Origin: Devosia elaeis
GTDB taxonomy: Bacteria > Pseudomonadota > Alphaproteobacteria > Rhizobiales > Devosiaceae
Direction of reading: 5' to 3'
Assembly: GCF_001650025.1 (NCBI RefSeq)
Contig: NZ_LVVY01000072.1
Span: 1-64,000 of the forward strand
DNA length: 64,000 bases
Part shown: in pieces, positions 1 to 6,590 of the stretch
Layout of the letters: each line of letters starts with the position of its first letter
Position numbering within the stretch: position 1 is the stretch's first letter
The notes under the pieces: model-generated
Databases searched by the model: none
The model's input: the letters and a program-made list of their open reading frames with translations, nothing else
Told to the model about the DNA's origin: nothing
Program-made: the position numbers and the translations under genes

Positions 1-924
1 GTCGGTGACCCCATCCCGCCATATCTCGCCGCTGCGCAGGCGGTACTCGATCCACTCCTCCTCCTCGTTGGCGTCGATCTGTTCGCCATCGATAAATCCG
101 GGCAACCAGAGGTGAGTGCCGCACGCCTGTTTCTGCTCGTCGACCGAAAGCGGCTTTGACCACCGGCTGCACGACCAATGCGCATCGCCCGACATTTCTG
201 GCGTGGCATGGATGCACGATCGACAGGTCAGGCGCGGTTCGGCGCCCGTGTGGCAGACGGCGTGGTGCTTGCAGAACCGGCAACCGAAGAATTCCGGGTC
301 TTCTGAGATGCGCGACGGCGGGTCGAAGCTTTCAATGATGCGCTGCGCACGGGCCAATGCGCGCAAGCACCATTCGGCGTCGTACTCAATGCGCTCGACG
401 TAGCGGCTGTCGTCGTTCTTGTTCACGACCATGTAGAGGGCGCGCGATAGGCCGAGGGCGTGCATTCCGATTTGGCACTGGCCGTAGTGCAGCGGCTTTG
501 CCTTCTTGCAGCCCTTCTTCGTGATCTCCTTGAATCCCTTGTCGTTGCTCGACTTGAATTCGCACAGGTGGATGGTCTTGGGCGCTTCTGGCAGGCCTTG
601 GCAGATGCCGTCGATTTTGCCGCGTAGGTGTCCGCCGATCAGCCGAACGCGGTTCTGCTGCCCCCAAACCTCAACGCCGATGCGTTCCAGGTCGGACACC
701 AAGACTTCTTCCCAGCGGTCGCCCGTTCGGAAGATGGACAGCTTTCGGCCGTCGATCACTTCCGGCTGGCTGGCCCAACGGAATCCATACCAGAGCGCGC
801 GGTCACATTCCGTGGCGATCTCGCCGACCGAGATGCCAAGGCTGTCATAGTGCTGGTTGGCGGCTTCATAGGCTTGGTAGATAGCCGTGACGGTGCTGGG
901 CTGGGCTTTTGGGAGTGGGGGCAT
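1..924 (-). CDS. RecB/Cas4-like PD-(D/E)XK exonuclease with Fe-S cysteines (3' end outside window)
   Basis: The reading frame starts at ATG 924 and is still open at the left edge, giving about 308 residues. It carries the nuclease core: Asp105 in a KIDG context, then Glu122-Phe-Lys124 (the ExK pair), followed by an HYGQCQ helix motif. Cys40 together with Cys215, Cys218 and Cys224 matches the four-cysteine Fe-S pattern of AddB/Cas4-type nucleases. It is probably the DNA end-resection nuclease of the phage recombination set with the DUF669 and AAA proteins upstream in the same operon. A CRISPR Cas4 role is unlikely because no cas genes or repeats are near. Confidence 0.8.
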   Translation of the reverse strand, partial: MPPLPKAQPSTVTAIYQAYEAANQHYDSLGISVGEIATECDRALWYGFRWASQPEVIDGRKLSIFRTGDRWEEVLVSDLERIGVEVWGQQNRVRLIGGHLRGKIDGICQGLPEAPKTIHLCEFKSSNDKGFKEITKKGCKKAKPLHYGQCQIGMHALGLSRALYMVVNKNDDSRYVERIEYDAEWCLRALARAQRIIESFDPPSRISEDPEFFGCRFCKHHAVCHTGAEPRLTCRSCIHATPEMSGDAHWSCSRWSKPLSVDEQKQACGTHLWLPGFIDGEQIDANEEEEWIEYRLRSGEIWRDGVTD

Positions 925-926
925 GG

Positions 927-1127
927 TTAGATGAATTCCTCCATGCCGCGCCACAGCTTATGGGACGCAGGCACCAACACATGCCAGCGGGGGGTGTGAT
1001 CGTTCGCGCCTTCATTGAGCGCATCGACCATCTTCTTGCCGTCGCGTTCAGACCGAATGTTGTCAGCAACGAGTACGTCAGCGACAGTTTCTCGGTCCCA
1101 ATTATCTTTGCCGATGATCTTGAACAT
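927..1127 (-). CDS. Small hypothetical phage protein (66 aa)
   Basis: A short charged protein in the leftward phage operon. Its ATG overlaps the stop of the preceding gene as TGATG, the coupling used repeatedly in this operon, and it stops two bases before the nuclease start. The N-terminus (KIIGKDNWDRETVADVLV) and a following basic stretch give no recognisable family. A GTG three bases upstream is an alternative start. Function unknown. Confidence 0.6.
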   Translation of the reverse strand: MFKIIGKDNWDRETVADVLVADNIRSERDGKKMVDALNEGANDHTPRWHVLVPASHKLWRGMEEFI

Positions 1128-1447
1128 CACTCACCCCCTTCGGAAGCGGCCGCAGCCGCCTCCTGGTTCTGATAGTGCGCAAAGAGCGCGCCTGTATTGA
1201 GTGCCGACTGATGCCCGCGCACGTCGCCGGTGCGAATGTAGGTGGTCCAGACTTCGCGGCCGTCTCGCGTCACCGGGTGCATCTCGTTGATGGTGAAATC
1301 CACATCGTCGATTTCGTCGAGGTCGAGTTCGAAATCATCGGCCTCAACCCGCGCCTCGATAGCGGCGCGAGCGGTCGCCTCGTCGTCAGCCTCGACGGTT
1401 TCGGTTGCCCGTCCGCGGACGGTGTAGCTGATGCAGAACTTCGCCAT
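1127..1447 (-). CDS. Hypothetical acidic phage protein (106 aa)
   Basis: The protein begins MAKFCISYTVRG and is rich in Glu, Asp and Ala, with an acidic segment (ELDLDEIDDVDF) in its middle. The start ATG overlaps the dnaN stop (TGATG), so it is probably translationally coupled to the clamp gene. The beginning resembles small phage proteins with a single beta-alpha fold, but no family can be assigned. A role as a clamp partner is only a guess from position. Confidence 0.65.
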   Translation of the reverse strand: MAKFCISYTVRGRATETVEADDEATARAAIEARVEADDFELDLDEIDDVDFTINEMHPVTRDGREVWTTYIRTGDVRGHQSALNTGALFAHYQNQEAAAAASEGGE

Positions 1448-2529
1448 CACACCACCCGCATCGGCATAAGCACAGCCTGCCAGCCCGCATCCGCACCCCG
1501 GATCAAGGCCGGGCCGTTGCTGTCACCAATCAGGATCGTGACGCTCTCGCCGGTCGCAGTGCGCAGGATTTCGGCCAAGTACCCGGTATTGAACCCGATC
1601 GAGACAGGCTCGCTGGAGTATTCAGCGGCAAGCTCTTCGGTGGCGCTTTCGCCTTCGGCCGTGACCGTGAGCACAACCGCGCCAGAAGCCAGGTCCAGTC
1701 GCACGGCCTTGCCGCCACGCTCATTGGCAATGGTGCCGACACGCTCGACAGCAGCCAGCATTGCAGCGCGGTCCACCACCAAGGCTTTGTCGTTGTTCTT
1801 GGGCGTCACTCGCTCGTAGTCGGGGAACGTGCCTTCGATCAGCTTGGATAGGATGGTGGTTTCGCCCTGCCGCAAACGGATCTTGGTGTCGGACAGCTCG
1901 ACGTGCACTTCGCCTGAAGGCAGAAGGCCAACGGTCTTGCGCGGGATGATGACCGCAGGTATTTCGCCCAATGTCGGCACGGTGACGCGCGCCATGCGAT
2001 GGCCGTCGGTGGCCACGGCGCGGGTTTCGTCCCCGGTCGAGTGCAGAAAAACGCCATTGAGATAATAGCGCGTCTCCTCGTTGGAGATAGCAAAGCCAAC
2101 CGGCGCGAACATGGCCGACAGGTCGGCACTGAACGACGCCGTGAACGCGCCGGATTTCAGGTCTGGGAATGCGTCGGCGCCAAGCGTAGCCAATTTGAAG
2201 CGCGATCGGCCCGACTTCACGGTGACAGCGTCGCCATCCTGCTCCAACGTGTTTTCGGCGCCGGCATCGAACTTCCGCGCGATCTCATGCAGCTTCTTGG
2301 CCGGCAGGGTTGTCGCGGCCAGTTCGCCCTTGGCCGGAATGCGCGTCGTGATCTCAATGTCCAGATCGGTGGCCCGCAGCGTCAGGAAGCCATCGCTGGC
2401 CACCAGATGGACATTGGCAAGGATCGGATAGGTATTTCTGGTTTCGACCGCCTTGATGACGGTGGACAGCGCCGCGACAAGGTGCCCGCGCTCGACCACC
2501 AGCTTGGTGGCTGGTTTGGCCTTAGCCAT
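1447..2529 (-). CDS. dnaN: Phage-encoded DNA polymerase III beta subunit (sliding clamp)
   Basis: A full-length 360-residue beta clamp. The three-domain organisation is visible from conserved landmarks: TYPILANVHL near the start, ATDLDIEI in domain 1, ETRYYLNGVFLH and ATDGHRMA in domain 2, GTFPDYERV, and a C-terminal LMPMRVV end as in bacterial clamps. The clamp encircles DNA and tethers polymerase III and repair enzymes. It lies inside the phage early operon, not next to dnaA/recF, so it is most likely a second clamp carried by the element. It is preceded by the CCACCACA/AGGAGA module and an 11-bp hairpin. Divergence from the host clamp cannot be judged because the host dnaN is outside the window. 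Confidence 0.92.
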   Translation of the reverse strand: MAKAKPATKLVVERGHLVAALSTVIKAVETRNTYPILANVHLVASDGFLTLRATDLDIEITTRIPAKGELAATTLPAKKLHEIARKFDAGAENTLEQDGDAVTVKSGRSRFKLATLGADAFPDLKSGAFTASFSADLSAMFAPVGFAISNEETRYYLNGVFLHSTGDETRAVATDGHRMARVTVPTLGEIPAVIIPRKTVGLLPSGEVHVELSDTKIRLRQGETTILSKLIEGTFPDYERVTPKNNDKALVVDRAAMLAAVERVGTIANERGGKAVRLDLASGAVVLTVTAEGESATEELAAEYSSEPVSIGFNTGYLAEILRTATGESVTILIGDSNGPALIRGADAGWQAVLMPMRVV

Positions 2530-2532
2530 GGT

Positions 2533-2581
2533 GTTCTCCTCTGTGGTGGTGGACTACTGGCGCGCGGTGACGCGCCAGTAG
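2533..2581 (-). promoter_or_regulatory. Start-associated module with perfect 11-bp hairpin upstream of phage dnaN
   Basis: Read on the minus strand, an 11-bp perfect inverted repeat (arms 2571-2581 and 2554-2564, loop TCACCG) is followed by CCACCACA, AGAGGAGA and the dnaN ATG. There is no T-run, so it is not a factor-independent terminator. The same arrangement recurs before other genes of the element. Confidence 0.6.
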
Positions 2582-2614
2582 TGGGTGGTTAGCCCAATGA
2601 GCCGTCCTGATTGA

Positions 2615-2704
2615 TCATCGGGTCATAGCCCACATGAACGCGGCGAAGGCGATTGCGCCGCTCAGCGAGCCGACGCTTATGGCTACAGCTTCAGGCCACC
2701 CCAT
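2615..2704 (-). CDS. Tiny single-pass membrane peptide (29 aa)
   Basis: An ATG at 2704 overlaps the stop of the DUF669 gene by one base and is preceded by a GGGGGAAG ribosome site. The peptide begins MGWPEAVAISVGSLS and continues as one hydrophobic helix ending MWAMTR. Size, hydrophobicity and coupling argue for a real gene. Function unknown; it is one of several tiny membrane peptides in this operon. Confidence 0.5.
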   Translation of the reverse strand: MGWPEAVAISVGSLSGAIAFAAFMWAMTR

Positions 2705-3267
2705 TATTTCTTCCCCCACGGCCTGCTTTTCGCCGCCCCGCCAGCAGCTGCCGCCGCAGGTCGGGCGTTGTCATTGGCAGCGGCAGCGCGGTTGTCGTTG
2801 GCAGCCTTGGGCGGCTGGGTGGCGTCGATGCCGACTTCGGGCATGTCGCCTTCGTCCTGGAAGTAATAACGCTTGATCTCGGCGCGAGCCGGATACTGCC
2901 CGTCCTTGCTCGGCTTCCCGAGTCCAACCTTGGCCCGATAGGTTTTGAAGTGCAGTTCTTCGCTGTCTTCTACTTCGGTCACGCCGATGGCGCGGCACAG
3001 GCTGGCAAATTGCTGTTGCCCTATACGCTGCGCCACTTCGTTAGCGTTCTCCAAATTGTAATTGTTGAACAGCTTGCGCCCCTCATATTCAGCCGGCGCA
3101 ACGACGGTGTTGGTCACCTTGAGAATGGTGCCGCTGCCATTCTTGGCTGGCACGACGACTGACTCCGTGACCTCGAGGTCATAGATGCCGTTGGGGAGTT
3201 CTTCGTACTCACCGCGCTGCTCGGTGTCATGAGCAGTCGCATCAAATCTGGTTCCAAGGCCTGCCAT
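2704..3267 (-). CDS. DUF669 family protein, putative phage single-strand DNA-binding partner
   Basis: The 187-residue protein has the DUF669 pattern: LPNGIYDLEVTES near residue 25, a GSGTILKV strand, then the YEGRKLFNNYNLEN core and FASLCRAIGV. DUF669 proteins of phages lie beside RecA-like ATPases and RecB-type nucleases, as here, and probably bind single-stranded DNA like SSB. The C-terminal 40 residues are a low-complexity Ala/Pro/Asn tail with the tetrapeptide ANDN twice (residues 156-159 and 164-167) and a basic end. It is preceded by the repeated CCACCACA/AGGAGA module. Confidence 0.8.
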   Translation of the reverse strand: MAGLGTRFDATAHDTEQRGEYEELPNGIYDLEVTESVVVPAKNGSGTILKVTNTVVAPAEYEGRKLFNNYNLENANEVAQRIGQQQFASLCRAIGVTEVEDSEELHFKTYRAKVGLGKPSKDGQYPARAEIKRYYFQDEGDMPEVGIDATQPPKAANDNRAAAANDNARPAAAAAGGAAKSRPWGKK

Positions 3268-3268
3268 G

Positions 3269-3310
3269 TGGTTCTCCTATGTGGTGGTTAGGTGCGCTGG
3301 TGAGGCGCGG
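3269..3310 (-). promoter_or_regulatory. Start-associated module upstream of the DUF669 gene
   Basis: On the minus strand the stretch holds a short GCGC/GCGC hairpin with a CTCACCA loop, then CTAACCACCACA, AGGAGA and the ATG at 3267. It is a close match in content and order to the modules at 2533-2581 and 4579-4617. Confidence 0.5.
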
Positions 3311-3544
3311 TTAGTAGTAGAAAGGCTGGTAGAACGGCGGCGAGTAAGGGATGCCTTCGCCGGTCCATTGGTGGGGCTCGCGGTTGCCGCGATTACTGAC
3401 TGGCCGCATGTCGATCACCGGCCCGCTGCGGGCTTGCGCTCCGCAACGCGAGCAGGTTGGCTTGGGTGGAAATATGCCGTGCCAGATATGCGGCACTGAC
3501 ACGTCGCCGCCACAGATGCTGCATTCTCCGATTACGCGGTTCAT
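3311..3544 (-). CDS. Small zinc-ribbon-like phage protein (77 aa)
   Basis: Two CxxC pairs (CSICGG at residues 8-13 and CSRCGA near 32) make a likely four-cysteine zinc ribbon, followed by a disordered Pro/Tyr-rich tail ending in FYQPFYY. The ATG overlaps the stop of the AAA ATPase gene as ATGA, so the two are probably coupled. It could be a small DNA- or protein-binding accessory factor of the recombination set; no specific function can be named. Confidence 0.65.
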   Translation of the reverse strand: MNRVIGECSICGGDVSVPHIWHGIFPPKPTCSRCGAQARSGPVIDMRPVSNRGNREPHQWTGEGIPYSPPFYQPFYY

Positions 3545-4335
3545 GCGGCTTTTGCCTTGCTGGCAGAATTGTCATTCGCCGCGCTCGGCAGATACTTCGC
3601 CCACTCGGCGAAGCCCTGCCCTTTCCGGTACGGCACGCTGTCCGGCATGGAATAGCGGTTCTTGGCCGAGAATCCGGCCTTCTCGTTGAAATGAACCAGG
3701 CGCTCGTTGCCGCCCTCGGCGTGGCTCACCTTCTTGTTGAAGCCGACCTCCTTTTCCTTGAGCGAGACTCGGTAATTCATGAACGCCACGATGTCGGCCT
3801 GCTCGCGGACCAATGCATTGGCGCGCTTGTGCAGCTTGATCGTGTAGCGGCTGTACGGGTCGGTTGTGGGGCTGTCGAAACGCACGATTTCCGGGTGCGC
3901 GAGTTGCACCACGTAGATCCCGGCGCGCGACAGGGCAGAGACGCCGCCGAGGTAGTCTTTCCACTCTGCGTCCGCCTCAATGTAACCTCGGCCGTAACCG
4001 GGGGCCTCGATTGTATCCACCCCAAGCCGCTGGCACGTGGCGCCCCACACCAGCGGCTCCAGCCCATCAAGGCTATCGACGATCACGGTTTTGAAGTCGT
4101 GCTCGCTGTCGAGCAGTTCGCCGAAAATGTCGAGCAGGCCGTGGAAGCTCTCGACCGTGCCGGGCGTGGTCAGCTCGACATCGCTCGGCGGGCGCTCGCC
4201 CTCGGTTGGCAGGTACAGGATCGGGCCGGGCCACTCGGCGGCCAGGCTGGTCTTGCCCACGCCGTCGACGCCGTAAAGCAGCGATACGGGCGGGTTGGTG
4301 GTCTTGGTCGTTTTCAGTCTGTCAAAGACGGACAT
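3541..4335 (-). CDS. Phage RecA-like ATPase (AAA_24/Sak4-like), putative recombinase
   Basis: A 264-residue P-loop NTPase. Walker A is GVDGVGKTS at residues 22-30 and a Walker B-like strand KTVIVDSLDGLE lies near residue 90. The length and the neighbouring DUF669 and PD-(D/E)XK genes match phage ATPases of the AAA_24/Sak4 group, which act in single-strand annealing or strand exchange. The C-terminus carries an AANDN motif and a basic tail. An AAGGAG ribosome site precedes ATG 4335 but without the CCACCACA element. A purely DNA-packaging or helicase-loading role is less likely from the context. Confidence 0.78.
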   Translation of the reverse strand: MSVFDRLKTTKTTNPPVSLLYGVDGVGKTSLAAEWPGPILYLPTEGERPPSDVELTTPGTVESFHGLLDIFGELLDSEHDFKTVIVDSLDGLEPLVWGATCQRLGVDTIEAPGYGRGYIEADAEWKDYLGGVSALSRAGIYVVQLAHPEIVRFDSPTTDPYSRYTIKLHKRANALVREQADIVAFMNYRVSLKEKEVGFNKKVSHAEGGNERLVHFNEKAGFSAKNRYSMPDSVPYRKGQGFAEWAKYLPSAANDNSASKAKAA

Positions 4336-4349
4336 TGTGCTGTTGCTCC

Positions 4350-4571
4350 TTAGGCCAGTTTCGCCAGATGCGCCGCCGCCACGCTATCGCGGGGGTGGCG
4401 GGCAAGGTGCGCGGTGATTGCGCCGCGAACGCGCTCAACTGTGCCGGGCGACTTCTGCTTGCATGTGTTGGACTTGGTGCGGCGACCGAAAGGATGGATC
4501 GACGACTTCGCGCTGCGCTTGGCGGCTTCTTGGCGCTCAATCGAGAGCACGGTGAAGGGGTGCAGGTTCAT
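4350..4571 (-). CDS. Small basic hypothetical phage protein (73 aa)
   Basis: A short basic protein starting MNLHPFTVLSIERQEAAKRS and ending in an Ala/His-rich helix. A strong GAGGAGA ribosome site and the repeated CCACCACA module precede ATG 4571. High Lys/Arg content suggests nucleic acid contact, but no family is recognised. Confidence 0.55.
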   Translation of the reverse strand: MNLHPFTVLSIERQEAAKRSAKSSIHPFGRRTKSNTCKQKSPGTVERVRGAITAHLARHPRDSVAAAHLAKLA

Positions 4572-4578
4572 CTGCTGG

Positions 4579-4617
4579 TATCTCCTCTTGTGGTGGTGCG
4601 CGTGGTAGGCGCGGTTA
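4579..4617 (-). promoter_or_regulatory. Start-associated module upstream of the 73-aa gene
   Basis: On the minus strand: GCGC/GCGC mini-hairpin with a CTACCAC loop, then ACCACCACAAGAGGAGATA and a short spacer to ATG 4571. It follows directly on the stop of the tiny ORF at 4615-4686. Confidence 0.5.
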
Positions 4618-4686
4618 TGCGTAAGGTGGCTGCCAGAGCATGTAGATCATCGCCCCGACGAGCACGGCCCAGGCTAGAAGCTCCAC
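4615..4686 (-). CDS. Possible tiny membrane peptide (23 aa, GTG start)
   Basis: A GTG at 4686 lies inside the end of the preceding gene and is preceded by GGGGGTGATC, a close match to a full ribosome-binding sequence. The peptide starts VELLAWAVLVGAMIYM and would be one membrane helix. It is too short to be sure, but it fits the run of overlapping tiny membrane ORFs here. Confidence 0.35.
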   Translation of the reverse strand: MELLAWAVLVGAMIYMLWQPPYA

Positions 4687-4832
4687 AGGATCACCCCCGC
4701 AACGAAGGCAACAACAGCGCCCGCCAGGGCCGCCACCAACGCCGTGCGCAAGGCACGGCGCGGCGGGTGGAGTGTGTTGCTGAAGGGGTTGTAGGGTGCT
4801 GGGCGGAGTAGGCTGTTCAGGGCCGGGTTCAT
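4674..4832 (-). CDS. Small membrane protein (52 aa)
   Basis: ATG 4832 overlaps the stop of the upstream small membrane gene as ATGA. The first 28 residues are Pro/Arg-rich and polar; a single hydrophobic helix (ALVAALAGAVVAFVAG) ends the protein. This topology is a one-pass membrane peptide with a basic cytoplasmic part. It shares its frame and stop with the longer KOW-type ORF, so it could also be that protein's C-terminus. Confidence 0.5.
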   Translation of the reverse strand: MNPALNSLLRPAPYNPFSNTLHPPRRALRTALVAALAGAVVAFVAGVILWSF

Positions 4833-5696
4833 GCTAGCGCCAGAAAGACGCCGGCCCATATCAGCGCGGCCGTTCCAAGAGCGGCGGCCCATATGCCTAC
4901 GGCTGGCCAGAATCCAGCCCCGGCAGCAGTGGCACCGAAGATTGCAGCAAAGATGACCCCGAGGATCGCCCATCCGATGAAGTTTGCTGCACTCATCACG
5001 CGGCCATGCGGCGGGTTCAGGGGCGGCACGCAGCAGCTCCTTCACTTCCGCCTCGACGGCTTCCAGTTCTTCTGGCTCGTCGACCCACTCGGCGACGAGG
5101 TCCGATCGATGGTCTTCTTTAGGGTTCCAGTGGCAGCGCCCTGCGTCCGTGTAGGTGTAGCCGTCAGCGTAGTAGGGATAGCTCTCGCCGTTCGCTCCCT
5201 CCTCGAAGCTGGCCCGATTACTATGACGCATCGGCCCGACCTTCCGGCCATCGCGGGTGCGGTAGAACCTGCCAGCTTCGATGGTGAAGGACGGGATCAC
5301 TTCCCAGTCGTCCGGTCGCGAAGAGTTCTGCTCCGAACCGTCTTTGCCCTCGTACCAAAAACCGCGCCCGTGCGAGAGAAGACGGGTAATGGTCGTTTCG
5401 TGACCAATCGGGCAGTTACTGATTATGCCTGTATGGCGAACGCGCCGCACCCGATCGCCAACCTTCGGCTCCCAGGTTTCGGGGGGCACCTGCGCAGCTG
5501 GTGCGTCGATCAGTTCCAGTTCGCGGCCTTTGAAGGTCAGTTCGCTGGTGGCGCCGTCTTCATAGGTCACGCGCACATTGTGTTTGCCGCGGTATCCGCG
5601 ATTTGCGCGGCCCACATAGTCACCCTCGGTGCCGACCCCGATATACGGATGGCCAGCCAGAATCTTCACGCGGTCGCCCGCCTTAAATCTGCCCAT
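4674..5696 (-). CDS. KOW/SH3-like phage protein with doubtful C-terminal extension
   Basis: ATG 5696 follows TGAGGAGA with the CCACCACA element. The first 60 residues are an SH3/KOW-like barrel (KAGDRVKILAGHPYIGVGT, then a VTYEDGATSEL strand), and a second similar unit starts at KVGDRVRRVRH. About residue 235 the sequence turns into Cys/Arg-rich, protein-unlike text that overlaps two better small membrane ORFs in other frames. The real gene probably ends near 5000; either an ancestral stop was lost or there is a frameshift. The N-terminal part is convincing, the 3' boundary is not. Molecular role unknown. Confidence 0.5.
   Translation of the reverse strand: MGRFKAGDRVKILAGHPYIGVGTEGDYVGRANRGYRGKHNVRVTYEDGATSELTFKGRELELIDAPAAQVPPETWEPKVGDRVRRVRHTGIISNCPIGHETTITRLLSHGRGFWYEGKDGSEQNSSRPDDWEVIPSFTIEAGRFYRTRDGRKVGPMRHSNRASFEEGANGESYPYYADGYTYTDAGRCHWNPKEDHRSDLVAEWVDEPEELEAVEAEVKELLRAAPEPAAWPRDECSKLHRMGDPRGHLCCNLRCHCCRGWILASRRHMGRRSWNGRADMGRRLSGASMNPALNSLLRPAPYNPFSNTLHPPRRALRTALVAALAGAVVAFVAGVILWSF
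4829..5029 (-). CDS. Small two-helix membrane protein (66 aa, GTG start)
   Basis: An AAGGAG site lies seven bases before GTG 5029; ATG 4996 (55 aa) is an alternative start. The protein has two Gly/Ala-rich hydrophobic helices (FIGWAILGVIFAAIFG and GTAALIWAGVFLALA) and no charged domain. It overlaps the 3' part of the KOW-type ORF in another frame and is coupled by ATGA to the next membrane ORF. Size and topology recall holin-like or exclusion peptides, which is only a guess. Confidence 0.5.
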   Translation of the reverse strand: MPPLNPPHGRVMSAANFIGWAILGVIFAAIFGATAAGAGFWPAVGIWAAALGTAALIWAGVFLALA

Positions 5697-5700
5697 TGCA

Positions 5701-5748
5701 GTCTCCTCATGTTGTGGTGTTTTGCTAAGCGGCCCGGTACGACCGCTC
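5701..5748 (-). promoter_or_regulatory. Start-associated module upstream of the KOW-type gene
   Basis: On the minus strand an AGCGG/CCGCT hairpin is followed by AAAACACCACA, a two-base insertion and TGAGGAGA before ATG 5696. It is the most divergent copy of the module. Confidence 0.4.
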
Positions 5749-6013
5749 AGTTCGCCCGCCGCAGCGGCACGACATTGTCTGGCTCGTTGGTCTCGAACCA
5801 ATCTTCGGCCTCGGCCTTCGCCTTTTCGACCAGGCTAAGCTGCGACTCCGACCATTCCCGCTCCTGCGGGTTGCCGTCGGCATCGACGTACTCGACGAGG
5901 TAGGAATCTTCCCGTCGCAGCGAGCAGGTGAACGCGGTCACGAAGCCTTTGACCTGCGCCCCCAGGATGCGCACAAAGTCGCCAATCCCAATTTCCTGCG
6001 CCGGCTCGCTCAT
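5747..6013 (-). CDS. Small SH3-like phage protein (88 aa)
   Basis: The start ATG 6013 overlaps the stop of the 79-aa gene as ATGA. The body (IGDFVRILGAQVKGFVTAF, then SYLVEYVDADGNPQEREW) has the alternating strands of a small SH3/KOW-like barrel, followed by an acidic helix and a basic tail. The frame is open further upstream, but that part is not protein-like and overlaps the 79-aa gene. Function unknown. Confidence 0.65.
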   Translation of the reverse strand: MSEPAQEIGIGDFVRILGAQVKGFVTAFTCSLRREDSYLVEYVDADGNPQEREWSESQLSLVEKAKAEAEDWFETNEPDNVVPLRRAN

Positions 6014-6249
6014 GCCGCCACCCGCTCGGCAGCCACTCGCACCGGCTCGGGCTCGAAGATTTCGGTTTCGGCAGCGCGAATATAGATCTCGCGCCCGTCT
6101 TCCTTGGTGGCGCGCACCAGATAGGTGCGGCCCGATGCGCTCTCCGAGCGCTCGATGATCACCGCGCGGGTCATCACCTCGATGGTTTCGCCGATCTGGA
6201 AGGCAAAGCCTTCGTCCGGCTGATTGTCGTTGGCAGGTCTGGTGTCCAT
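6010..6249 (-). CDS. Small phage protein with PANDN motif (79 aa)
   Basis: ATG 6249 follows the CCACCACAGAGGAGA module closely. The protein has an early RPANDN motif (residues 4-9), then a beta-rich region (FQIGETIEVMTRAVI, RTYLVRATKEDGREIYI) that again looks like a small SH3-type barrel. It is coupled to the next gene by ATGA. The paired barrel proteins may act together; no function can be assigned. Confidence 0.65.
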   Translation of the reverse strand: MDTRPANDNQPDEGFAFQIGETIEVMTRAVIIERSESASGRTYLVRATKEDGREIYIRAAETEIFEPEPVRVAAERVAA

Positions 6250-6590
6250 GATTTCTCCTCTGTGGTGGTGCCCGGTGGTGAGCCGGTACACATTCTCTAT
6301 TGGGTTTTTCGCTCCGGTTCGGCAAATCGGTGGAGCAAATATTTTGACGGGTGTGGCGCGCGGCGCTATGTGTGCCGCGCCGCTGTGGTGGCGGAAGGAA
6401 CGGATTGAGTAAGGGTGTGCTGCGGCCCATCTCCTCCTCATTCCTAGTACCGACGATGCGCGGGCCGGGTTCACAGGTGGTGCTGGACCCTTCGGGGTTT
6501 CCCGGCCCGCGCATCTGGTTCTCCTCTTGTGGTGGCGCTGCGCCGTGGGTGGTGCCGTCGCAGCGGTTCGCGGTTGGTGGCCGCGAATGG
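6250..6590 (-). other. Gene-poor, strongly structured stretch of the leftward phage transcript
   Basis: No convincing protein is encoded between the 80-aa and 79-aa genes. In transcript order it holds a 7-bp perfect hairpin (6567-6573 with 6581-6587, loop CCACCAA), a 6-bp hairpin (6537-6542 with 6559-6564), a full CCACCACAAGAGGAGA site with ATG 6514, a 15-bp perfect stem (6501-6515 with 6455-6469) enclosing a small hairpin, a second ribosome site GAGGAGGAG before ATG 6430, and a 7-bp GC stem near 6364-6387. Translation from either ATG gives Pro/Arg-rich text that runs over the next gene. It may be a structured RNA, a translational control region or a decayed gene. Confidence 0.45.
6251..6290 (-). 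promoter_or_regulatory. Start-associated module upstream of the 79-aa gene
   Basis: On the minus strand: a CCGG/CCGG mini-hairpin with loop CTCACCA, then GCACCACCACAGAGGAGAAATC and ATG 6249. The CCACCACAGAGGAGA core is identical to that in front of phage dnaN. Confidence 0.55.

Noticed and set aside
1-924. Cas4 of a CRISPR system
   Set aside because: The Fe-S nuclease pattern fits, but there are no repeats, spacers or other cas genes; the phage recombination context explains it.
2616-2618. Nine-codon ORF starting at 2618 and overlapping the 29-aa membrane peptide stop
   Set aside because: Too short to support, although the ATGA overlap is like that of real genes here.
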